Assembly (NCBI RefSeq): GCF_019320115.1
Contig: NC_089583.1
Span: 78,245,739 to 78,309,738, forward strand
Direction: 5' to 3'
Source: Miscanthus floridulus
Lineage: Eukaryota > Streptophyta > Magnoliopsida > Poales > Poaceae
Length of the DNA stretch: 64,000 nucleotides
A program made the translations under genes and the position numbers. Under the pieces are notes generated by a model, which ran no database searches, was not told where the DNA came from, and saw nothing but the letters and a program-made list of their open reading frames with translations. Shown here one piece after another: positions 32,930 to 42,475 of the stretch (within the stretch, counting starts at the first letter, position 1; each line of letters opens with the position of its first letter).

Positions 32930-33260
32930 TGCTCGATGTTCTAGGCATTGATGAAGACTTCATCGTTGATGGTATTGAGCTTGTATGCTCCTAGTTGGAG
33001 CACATCCACGATGGCATACGGTCCCTCCCATGGCGGAGAGAGCTTGTGGTGGTTCCTGTTGCTCTAGACGAGGTGGAGCACTAGGTCCTCTATGTTGAAG
33101 GCCCAACCCCCACTCGATGGCTGTAGTACTAGCACAATGCTTGTTGGTATTTGGCCAAGTAGAGGAGGGTGATGTCGCACGCTTCATCTAGATAGTCCAT
33201 GGCATCTTCGAGGGATGCCTCGGCTCCATGTTCGTCGTATGCCCTGACCCTTGGTGCTCC
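32930..33260 (-). pseudogene. Tat2 integrase C-terminal remnant
   Basis: The minus strand encodes the tail of a Tat pol: a segment with ITLLYSAKYQQAL, then LSPPWEGPYAIVDVLQ and GAYKLNTIND ending near INAxNIEQLHHF, with TAG in place of several Trp or Gln codons. The PPWEGPY block matches the corresponding block of Tat1 near 6260. Only about 110 codons remain. Upstream it joins gag directly. Confidence 0.7.
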
Positions 33261-35068
33261 ATAGTTGTGGCTGGTGGCGATGTTGAGGAGCTCCTTGGTG
33301 GTTTATGGGCCCTTACATCCTAGCTTATGGACCAGGGACTCACAAGTGGTCCTAGATAGGAAAGCTCCTATGACGTCGGTGTCGGCGATGTTAGGCAGCT
33401 CACTGCACTACCAGAAGAAGCACCGGATGTACCCCCAAAGGGTTTCCCTGGCCTTCTGCCGACAATTTTTAGGATCCCATGGGTTCCCAGGACGCTTGTA
33501 CATGGCCTAGAAGTTTTCCATGAAGATCTTTTTTAGGTCTGCCCAACTCCAGATTATGTTGGGCGAAAGGAGTGTTCCAACCACGTCCATGCTAAATCAG
33601 CCAAGAATAGTGGAAGGTTGTGGATAATGAAATCATCATCATCTGCTCCATTGGCTTGGCAAGCAAGCTAATAATCCCCGAGCCATAGTTTGGGGTTCGT
33701 TTCACCAGAGTATTTTGGGATGTTGGTCAATGGCCGGTACCATGGCAGGAAGGCGGCGTTGAGGATGTGTCAGCCGAAGGCCTAAGGTCCCGATAGGCCA
33801 GGGCTTGGGCTTCGATCCTCACTGTTGTTGTAGCATCCACCACGATGAGGGTGGTAGCCATGGCTAGCTCCCTCCTGCACTTTGCTTTGAGCACACCTGC
33901 GGGCATCGAGGGTGCCGCGCTCATCATGGTGGTGGCTAAGACGCTCATGCCCCAAGACCACAATGTGCGGTCTACTACCTTGTGGTGCTAGGTGGACTAA
34001 CGTGTCCTTGTCAGGTCACTCTGAGGGTGTGTGCTAGCTATCATCGAGCTCATGTCGTCAAGACAGCGAGCTCTCAGCCTATTACGCCACTACACACTTA
34101 AGTAGCGTGTGAATCTCGCGATGGGCCCGATGGTCTTCGGGCGTTGTAGGCCTCAGAAGCCCTTGAAGTAAGGCGGGCACAACAGTGATGTTCTGGCTTG
34201 CTTGGGCGAAGTGTGGGAGCACTTCATCATCCTTGATGATCCTACGGTTCACATCACGGGCCATGGCGCACGCGCGTCCACCATCTCCATGGCGCTCAAG
34301 CTCCACGCATTCCTACTCAAGCTAGAGTCATGCTTCCTTGAGCTCTTGGTGTTAGGCCTTCAGCTGCTCCACCCACAAGTGTGGTGGGGCCCCTGCATCC
34401 CTCTCGACCTCGTTGTTGAGGTTGTTCGTTGGGGTAGCCTCTTCCTCATAGATGCTTCTGACATGTCCCTTAGGGTTACCTACCATGAAACACTCATGAG
34501 AGGGGTGATGGCTCCCCCTACTGGAGTCAGAGGTGGAGGGTGACTCTGTTTCTCTTGCGAGGAGGTCATGAAAAGATTCCATGACATATTCAGTCATCCC
34601 CATGAACCCGTCATTTGTAGGGGACGAAGGCGTGTGTTGTGCCACAAGGTGGCCATCAGTCTCTATGGCATTGCGGAGACCAAAGGGGAGCACTGTTGGG
34701 GCGCTCTAGATGAGGTATTCCAGAGAGAGCAGCTCCCCTCCAGCAAGCTATGCCATGACATTGGCAAATGAGAAGGTGAGGTGGTGCAAGTCCTCCTAGG
34801 ATGGTTATGGTCCTAGGAAGGCACCGAGCTAGTGCTCTAACCTCCTATAGTTGAAGTCAAGGAGTAGGTCGCTTCTGGGGGTGTAGGCCTCTTGTGTGTG
34901 TAGCTGCAGCTCCTCAAGCGCCTCGATGATCATGTCGAGGCCAGCGGAGTGGAGAGGTTGGATGGCGGTGGGATCCATCACCAACTCTCCCTCCATCATG
35001 ACGATGAAGTCTAGGTCCCTGAAGCGCACATGCGTGCCTAGGACCTAGCTGAGGTTGTGACTAGCCAT
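33261..35068 (-). pseudogene. Tat2 gag, degenerate
   Basis: Probable start ATG at 35068, just after the primer site (MASHNLS, then VLGTHVRFRDLDFIVMMEG). A central part follows (FHDLLARETESPSTSDSS region, 34690-34350). The C-terminal gag domain is recognised near 33500-33270 by KKIFMENF, YKRPGNPWDPKNCRQK and LPNIADTDVIGAFLS. Multiple stops and frame changes. Gag runs into the integrase tail at about 33260-33275 without protease, RT or RNase H. Confidence 0.65.
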
Positions 35069-35103
35069 CCGAGCCCTAGTGTGGATGTCGAGATGCGCAA
35101 AAG

Positions 35104-35124
35104 TCCCCTACCTGGTGCGCTAAT
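35104..35124 (-). other. Primer-binding site region of Tat2
   Basis: On the minus strand it reads TAGCGCACCAGGTAGGGG directly after the 5' LTR, a variant of the Tat primer site seen at 24133-24153. Confidence 0.7.
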
Positions 35125-35482
35125 TGTCGGTGATTTGAGTCACCACCGACAAGTAAATTTCTAATATTGCACGTCTGGCTCGGATGGTGTTCTTAGAGGA
35201 CACGAGGTTTATAATGGTTTGGGCAAAATGTCCCTACGTCTAGTTTGTCGCTGCTGCTCATGTTACTAGCACTGAAAGTTTGTAGTAGGGGTTACAAATG
35301 GGTGAGAGAGGGATAGGTCTCAAGTCTCTAGTGGAAAGAGTGAATGGGTGTCGAGAGCTCAGTTGCTGCTCATCCATGTGCTTATGTTGTGTTATGGTCA
35401 GTTCAAGGTTCGATGGGTTCGTGATGATTCGATCGGGTCTAGCCTAGATTGATCCGATGCCAATCCTAGGGCGTCCTGCTTT

Positions 35483-35492
35483 CCCTTTTATA
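35483..35492 (-). promoter_or_regulatory. TATA box of the Tat2 5' LTR
   Basis: TATAAAAGGG on the minus strand, conserved at 29191-29200 in the other LTR. It sits downstream of the 30-bp repeat array, as expected for U3 then TATA. Confidence 0.6.
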
Positions 35493-35924
35493 GACCAAGG
35501 GAAAGCACAGGTTATAACAGAGAAAAAGAGAAGAAACGAGAGGGAGAGAGCGGCCTTCTGGACCACTGGGTCCTTCTTATCCTTCATGTGGGTCCCACCG
35601 ACCATATAGATGTCGATAGGGATGGCTCCATGTCACGGCCCTATCCATCACTAGCACCATGCGTAGGCGTCGTCATCTGGTCATGGTGCTCCACTTAGTC
35701 CTGGTGGATGTCGTGGTGAACTAATGTGCCTGTCAATGTTCATATGGGGGTTAGGCAGAACAGCACCGGTACGCCCGATGCTATTCCTGATGTGAGTCCT
35801 CGGGTATGGCATGTCATGGCCGTGGGTTACATCAGGGCGAGCTGATCGCCTCCCTAATGTTAGAGCTTTGACCTAGACCCATATACTCAGACCTAGAGTG
35901 GTTGGCGGCTGTATGGGTCTTAGT

Positions 35925-36500
35925 AGGGTGAGGCAAAGTCCACGGCCTCAGGGTCAGGTGAGGCAGAGCTCATAGCCTTGGGGTCAGGTGAGGTAGAGCT
36001 AGTGGCCTTGGGGTCGGGCGAGGCGGAGCTTGTGGTCTTGGGGTCAGGGGAGGTGGAGCTCTCTCCTAGAGGCTAGGCGAGGTGGAGCACAAACCCAAGG
36101 GTTGGGTGAGGCGAAGCCTACGGCCTAGGGGTCGGGCAAGGCAAAGCCCTCCCCTAGAGGTCAGGCAAGGTGGAGCGCAAACCCAAGGGTCAGGCGACGC
36201 GGAGCCCAAGGCCTTAGGGTTAGGCGAGGCAGAGCCCTCCCCTAGAGGCCGGGCAAGGCAGAGCCATCCCCTAGAGGTCAAGCGAGGCAAAGCACAAACC
36301 CAAGGGTCGGGCGAGGTGAAGCACAACCCCAAGGGTTGGGTGAGGTGGATCCCACAGCCTTGGGGTTAGGTAAGGCGAAGCCCTCTTCCATAGGCCAGGC
36401 AAGGCGGAGCACAAACCCAAGGGTCAGGTAAGGCGGAGCCCATGCATCCGGGGTCAGTTGGAGCTATAGTCGTGTTCGAGGGCCAGGCAAGGTGGAGCTC
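35925..36500. repeat. 30-bp minisatellite in the U3 of Tat2
   Basis: About 19 units built on GGTCAGGCGAGGCGGAGC followed by one of three 11-12-bp fillers (GCCTTGG, AACCCAAG or CCCTAGAG types). The other LTR carries about 14 units at 29625-30055, which accounts for the length difference of the two LTRs. The plus-strand and minus-strand frames across it are repeat translations, not genes. Confidence 0.85.
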
Positions 36501-37634
36501 CTCCTCTTCGGGTACACTAGTATTGGTCCCTAACACACTACATTGAGCAACACCTCACTCTCTACTCTCTTTAGTTTTACCTTTTAGTTGTATTAGAGCA
36601 AGGAAAAGCCACTTTGGAGGGCTTGGCTCCTTGGAACAAGAGATTCTTGGTATGAATATCAATATGGGTTCTTACAAAGGCATGTCTTCACTTTATTATA
36701 GTCATACTTATGAACTAGAGTATAGTTATTGTATTATGATCTTGATATATGAACTAGTGCAGAGTTTATGTGTCATGAGAGTAGCACACTTAACTTTATG
36801 CTTAAACAATCATATAACTTATATAATCGAAATTAGAGCTAAGTTTAGGTGGCGGTTCATCGTGCCATCAGGTGTGCCTAAGTTCTTTACCTATCAATCC
36901 GTAGGGTCAGGGACACAAGGGGATTTGGATAGTTTTGGTATACGCAAGCGTGGTGCTTGGGTATGGAAAGACAGATGAATGCATTGTCCTTCTCCCCAGT
37001 TGAGGGGTAGATAGTAGGTGTTGACAGCCCTGTCCGTCCTTCATAATCCCCCATGTTCGTTTAGGGTGTAGGAGTCTAAATTGTCACATGAGGTTGCTGG
37101 CAGACTAGTACTCGGTGGCCTCCTGACCTGCTTCACACTTAGCCCTAAAACTAATTATGTAATTTATATGATTATCAACTAATCTTAGTATGACTACACT
37201 AGACCAATGCCTGCTTGACTTAGGATTATTCTTTTATCCTTTCTTTTCTATTTTATCCTTTGAGGAATGCCAAGTGTGTGTCCACTGTCTTGGAATTACT
37301 CTTCTTACCCCTATTATAAGCATTGGTGTACTTGCAAGCATTATTATTCAACTTCATATCCATACTAGACTCTTAATCAAATGCCTTCCTTTGGGAAAAT
37401 ATAAATAATGATACCATGAATACTTTCGGGTGAAATGCTACAATGATAGCTCTGTGCGCTTGCAGATAAATATCTAAAATTGTTAAGGAACTATCAAGAC
37501 TATTTCTTAGTAGCATGGCTACACATTAGTTATGTTGCTAAGAAGTACCAACAAGGTATTTCTGGTGCCATTGCTGAGGATGGATTCAAACCCCGTACTT
37601 AGTAGTGATGTTATGAAATACCAACAAGCATTTC

Positions 37635-37652
37635 TAGCACCATTGTCGGGGA
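37635..37652 (+). other. Primer-binding site of the Athila-like element
   Basis: TAGCACCATTGTCGGGGA, eight bases after the LTR end. It resembles TGGCGCCGTTGCCGGGGA, the aspartate-tRNA-type site used by Athila elements (family knowledge), with mostly transition differences. Confidence 0.7.
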
Positions 37653-37775
37653 AGGCATATTGATTAAATAATCTAGTAGGCCATGTTCATGATAATATGC
37701 ATGTAAGGTACCCATTGTTTATGCAGGCTAACTTCACTTGTTTTCTCTTGTTATGGGTGAAAATAGGGATAGTGT

Positions 37776-40700
37776 ATGACTGGTTACAACCTGCCAAACA
37801 ACTACATTGAAAATCCAAAGGCACTCCTAAGAAAGAAATGGTCCCATGCCAATTCTTCTTTTGCAACTCCTCCGACAGTCGAACCAGTCAACCCCGCACC
37901 ATCCGCTACTCCAAGCATGGCCAAGACACTCCATGACTACTCCACCCCCATTGTTGCCAACATGCCCGTTGGGCCCGCTGTCAATATTGGGGAGGGGAAC
38001 TTTGAGCTCTATGCCAGCCTCATCACGATGGTGCAGGCAAACCAATTCCACGGTTTGCCTAGCGAGGACACGAACGCGTATCTCCAATACTTCCTCGAGC
38101 TCTACGACACAATCATCAAGGATGTTGAGCCCACAAGCATCAGACTTTGCTTGTTTCCCTTTTCCCTTTTAGGAAAGGCGAAACAATGGTTCTATAATTT
38201 GAAGGAAGCTGTCAAGACGTGGAACAAGTGTTCCACAACGTTCCTCGCTAAATTCTTCCCTATGGGCAAAACCAATGCCCTAAGGGGATGAATCTCCAAC
38301 TTCCAGCAGATTGCCATGGAATCTATTCTCAAGGCATGGAAAAGGCTATAGGACTACATCCAAGCATGCCTACACCATGGGATTGAAATTTGGTTAGTGC
38401 TTCAATATTTTTATGATGGATTAACAATCATGTCTAGGGGGCACATCAACACTGCTGCTAGAAGCGCTTTTCTTTCCCTCACCATTGATGGAGCCATGGC
38501 TCCCATCAATAAAATGGTGGCAAATCAAAGTTGGGGGTAGGAAAGGAAAACACAAAAAGGAATGCATACCATGAAGGAGACGGACATGCTTTCCACAAAA
38601 ATAGATTTATTAATGGAAAAAACTAGAGGAATGGGCCTAGGAAAAAGACATCATGGTGAGCACCATCTAGGCCATGGACTCACACATGACGTGTGAAGTT
38701 TGTGGGAACGTTGGCCATTCCAGGAATGATTGCCCCAAAACCCACGAAGAAGCTGCCTTCATCAACAACGGGTTTCACCAACCAGATCTACCATTCATTG
38801 CCAAGAAAGAAGATCCCAGCCACCCGACAATTACATGCTCAATTGGCCCGCATGTCTTCCATAACGCCTTCTACGACCTTGGAGTGTCGCACCCAATTTT
38901 GCTTAGCAAAATAAAGTACTCATATATGTGCACCTAGGATGTCCAAACACACATATACCATCAAATTGTAATAATATCAAAGTAAAATACTTTATTACAA
39001 CGCATATCTCATCATAATGTCATCACATAGTTTTGCTCATTGGCAACATTATTACACAAAGCAGAAAACTAGCCCAAACTGCCATAGGGACTCCAACTAG
39101 TGAACATCAATCTAGTAGTCATGGACATCCTCTAGAAACTCTTCATATGTGTCATCTATTTCCCATCCAGAATTTTCATTGAATGTAAAGCAAGTGTAAG
39201 CTCACCATGCTTAGCAAGTATATCAAAGGGATCTATAAGGCTCAAAGGCTAGACACGGTTTGACTGTGGTTCACAATTTTAGTTATTCAAGTTTTAGCAT
39301 CCTGAATCACTACTTTAGTGAAAAAACCCAATCCCAAGTGATAATAATGAATAATCAAGATTTATGTCAATTCCCAACCATCCATAGTAACCACTAATCA
39401 TGAAGGATCTAGATTGCTCGTATCCGTGAGCATGGCTGTTATAACAGGTTAAATATTTTCTGTAGAAATTGTACATCTTTACCCACTGACCCATGATTCC
39501 CAATGTTGGGGTTTGCAAAGCCCACAACACCTCTACCTAGGAAGTGTGGTAGGGTTTCACTATGTAACCCTTTGCTAGTTGCACTAACAAGTCGTAGCTG
39601 CTAAGGTTTTAACTATCCAGACGTATGTGGCCCTCCTCTAGGAGTGGCATGCGTGGTCGTGGCACGGTACACACCCTAGCCGAAAAAGAAGCATACCAAC
39701 TAGTGCCCCCCTCTTGCCCTTACGGAAAGCTATAGAAGAGCTAGTATAATCTAGTTAATAGGTTAAAGTCAGAGCCATATGACACTCGAGGTTATATGAA
39801 ACCTCCTGGGTGGCCGCTTCAGGATTAAGTCCTTATGGAGAGGCACTAGAGTACTCAACCCCATACTCTAGCCCCCTAATTGTTGCTAAAAAGCTCCATT
39901 TTATCACATTGCATAATACCATTAGTCATGTTTAACAATTATTTTATGTTGAGTGCTGTAGCATCTATCCAAAATGCATCCCAAACCATAGGTATCAAGG
40001 ATATGAGGTACAAATAGTAATCTAGGTAAAGTCCTTAAAGGTAATTCAAATTTAGACACATGCATGAATATGAATTGTAAAGTTCATAGGTACAAGGGGC
40101 CTTTGCTACACTTGCCTTCCTCAAAGATATCCTCTTGATACTACTGGTCACCCTGCTAATCCTCAGTCACATTGAATTGATCACCCACTAAACGTGTTCC
40201 AATTCACCAATCAAGTATCCAATCCAATCATTACATGCATACAAATAGACTTCTATTAGAATAGTATACCAAATAGTAGAAACATAGACTGAAAAGCTTA
40301 TAAAACTATTCTACATACTGCTACAAACATGTGAGCGAATGAATCACTCAAATCGGACCTAAAACACAAAAGTTATGCATGAAATAAGGTTCCAACAGCA
40401 TTTCTATAAATAAACTAAACTTAAATTTGAATTTAAACTAATAAAAACTGAATTTAAACGTATTATGGATGCCATGCACTATTTCCTAAAACTACAGGGA
40501 CTAAAATGAATAAAAATAGGACTAAAAAGTAACTCTTTTGAACTATACTGGACCGTGGGTTGATTCACTAAAAACCGAGGGGCCAAAATGCAAAAGAAAC
40601 TGGCTACCTGCGGGTTGACCGCGTGGCTGCTGACTGGATGGCCATGTGGCCCACTCTGGGTGGGGCGATGCACCACATGTGTGTGGGCACACACTGACAC

Positions 40701-42475
40701 GGTGCTATGGACCGTGTCCATAGGTACACGGTGAACCGCTATGATCCCCCGAAAGGGTATGTTTTAATCTCGGCCATTCACATGAATCCAACAGCAAGGA
40801 GTGAACAGGACAACCTTCATCGCCTGCACTGTGTCTCCGGCAAGCCCGCCATGGTCGAAGGCGAGGGGAGCGCCATGGCGAACACCGATACGACGTTCTG
40901 GACCACCCCAGATCAAACCGAACGCATGAAAATGAAGTACAGGCTCTCGCGAACTCACTAGGGTACCGAAATAGGGACAGGGAGCACGTCGAGGAGATAG
41001 TCCTATGATGGCACCATGGCCGGTGTGACTAGAGCTCACCGATATGGCGCTCTAGGGCGTTATTCAAAGAAATGGGGGCATGGGAAGATGGAGCAGCTCA
41101 CCGCGAGTCTGACGGAGGTGGTCACGGCGTCCAGGAGAGCTCTGAGGGACTGGGTCGATGGCGGTGGTGAACTAGAGAGAGAACTAGGGCACGGGCGAGT
41201 GAAATCCAAGCATTTCAATACCAAAACCAAGAGGTGAGGGCACCTATGGCTGCGGTGAGTCTCGGCGGAGCTCACGGGCGTGTCGGCGACGTTGATTGGG
41301 CACTAGAATGGTGGATTGTAGGGCGGTAGTGAGAGCTCGAACGCGGACGGGAAAAGGAGAGAGGAAGGGGCTCGGCTTAGGGTTTTGTAGGCGAGCGGGG
41401 AGCTGCGGTAGAAGGAAGCAAGCACGATGAGGGCGGATTTGGATGCCTTCCATTCCTGGCCCAGTGGCCCGATAGGAGTGGCTGCCTCCGATGGCAAGCA
41501 CGCCATCACCGGCGAGGCAGGGAAGGAAAGGAGGGAGACACGTCTGACGGGCGGGTCCTGCGTGCAGTGTGGGGAAGAGAGATGAGCACGCGCGCATGGC
41601 TTGGACATGGGGAAGGCTGAAGCTGGGCCACGACGCTGAGCTGGGCCACGGTGCCAAGCTATAAGCGTGCGCATGCGTAGGCGCCAGAGCAGGCCAGCAC
41701 AGAGTGGGCTACGTGCGGGAGGAAAAAGGAAGGGAGGGGAAGCGCGGGCTGGGCCGCCAATAGGCTAGGCGTGGGAAGGGGCTGGGCCGGCCTAGGGTTG
41801 GGCTGAAAGAAGAAAATTTTAAAAAGAAAATCCTTTCCTATTTCTAGTTTTCAAATCCAAGCCAAAATTCAAATAAAATTTGAATTCCACCTCAAACAAC
41901 CTAGCCCTAAACTCAACCAAAAATAGTATGCTTCGGCATGAATGCAACAAACATGTTTTTAAACCTTTTAGTTAATTTTAATTAACCAAAATTTATTATT
42001 TGGCCTAGGTTAAAATGCATAGAAAATTAGATAAATGCTCATATTTAATTACTAATTTGCAGTTAAAATTTTTGGGTGTTACATGGAGCAAGCTTCAACG
42101 TCATGTACAAGGTAGTATATGATAAAATATTGGGTGGACCTTTGTCCATTGCACATTTCCAACTATAGATGGCAGATCAATCTTCACGAAAACCTGAGGG
42201 ATTAGCCAAGGATATTTTGGTGAAAATTCGAGACACATGCATCCCCACAGACTTCGTTGTTCTAGACATGGGCCACAATTGGGAAGTTCCCCTCGTCCTA
42301 GGGAGACCATTTCTTAACACTACAAATGCAGTTTTACACGTGGGATTAGGGCATGTTAGCTTTCATACTCAAGGGCAAACAATGAGATGCCCATTTAATG
42401 GGTTTAACATGCATAAATATACTAAAAACAAACATCCCAAGAAACAACCATGTACAAAGGTCAAACAGGTATGAC
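37776..42475 (+). pseudogene. Athila-like gag and protease, interrupted by a solo LTR
   Basis: Gag opens at an ATG at 37776 and is open for 171 codons (FELYASLITMVQANQFHG, LCLFPFSLLGKAKQWFYN, FLAKFFPMGKTNALRG). It then continues through a TGA and a frame change, with YFYDGLTIMSRGHIN and MVANQSWG typical of Athila gag. A perfect CCHC knuckle (CEVCGNVGHSRNDC) lies at about 38692-38733. The aspartic protease active site reads DLG at 38875-38883 and resumes with ASFN after the insertion at 42089. The C-terminal protease block VLGRPFLNTTNAVL lies at about 42296. The coding part ends near 42475 without RT. Confidence 0.75.
38885..42083 (-). mobile_element. Solo LTR inside the Athila-like protease
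   Basis: 3199 bp reading TGTCGCACCC at the left and GGGTGTTACA at the right, so in minus orientation it starts TGTAACACCC. The perfect 5-bp target duplication TGGAG lies at 38880-38884 and 42084-42088. There is no internal coding region. A GC-rich stretch (about 40620-41800) and an AT-rich remainder match the architecture of the other long chromovirus-type LTRs in this window, but the sequence is a different family. ORFs at 40707-41674 lie in this GC-rich LTR part and are not convincing genes. Confidence 0.85.

Larger units (their letters stand above)
28833..36535 (-). mobile_element. Second Tat-like element (Tat2), pol-deleted, inside Athila LTR1
   Basis: Minus-oriented Ty3/Gypsy element with LTRs at 28833-30095 and 35125-36535 and target duplication CACCA (28828-28832) and CACTA (36536-36540), one transition apart. 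From right to left: 5' LTR, primer site (35104-35124), degenerate gag (about 35068-33261), then directly the C-terminal end of integrase (about 33260-32930), a long repeat-rich zone (32930-30096) and the 3' LTR. Protease, RT, RNase H and most of integrase are gone. The LTRs differ at about 50 of 375 sampled positions. The classification rests on gag and integrase tail similarity to grass Tat elements and on the primer site. Confidence 0.85.
35125..36535 (-). repeat. 5' LTR of Tat2
   Basis: 1411 bp, partner of 28833-30095 but 148 bp longer, mainly because of extra 30-bp repeats in its U3 part. Ends TGTCGGTG (left) and CCCTAACA (right). Confidence 0.85.
28340..37626 (+). repeat. Athila-like LTR1, interrupted by Tat2
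   Basis: Two pieces, 28340-28832 and 36541-37626 (about 1579 bp), matching LTR2 (1562 bp). It starts TGTTGGCGGTCATTACC and ends ATACCAACA. The longest open frame in its 3' part (36631-36978, 115 codons) is also open in LTR2 with two amino-acid differences. About 85 bp before the LTR end is a second copy of the primer-site-like word TTTCTGGTGCCATTGC. Confidence 0.85.

Noticed and set aside
28833..36535. Tat2 as an intact element with its own antisense gene
   Set aside because: The corresponding zone holds only long tandem repeats, and most of pol is deleted.
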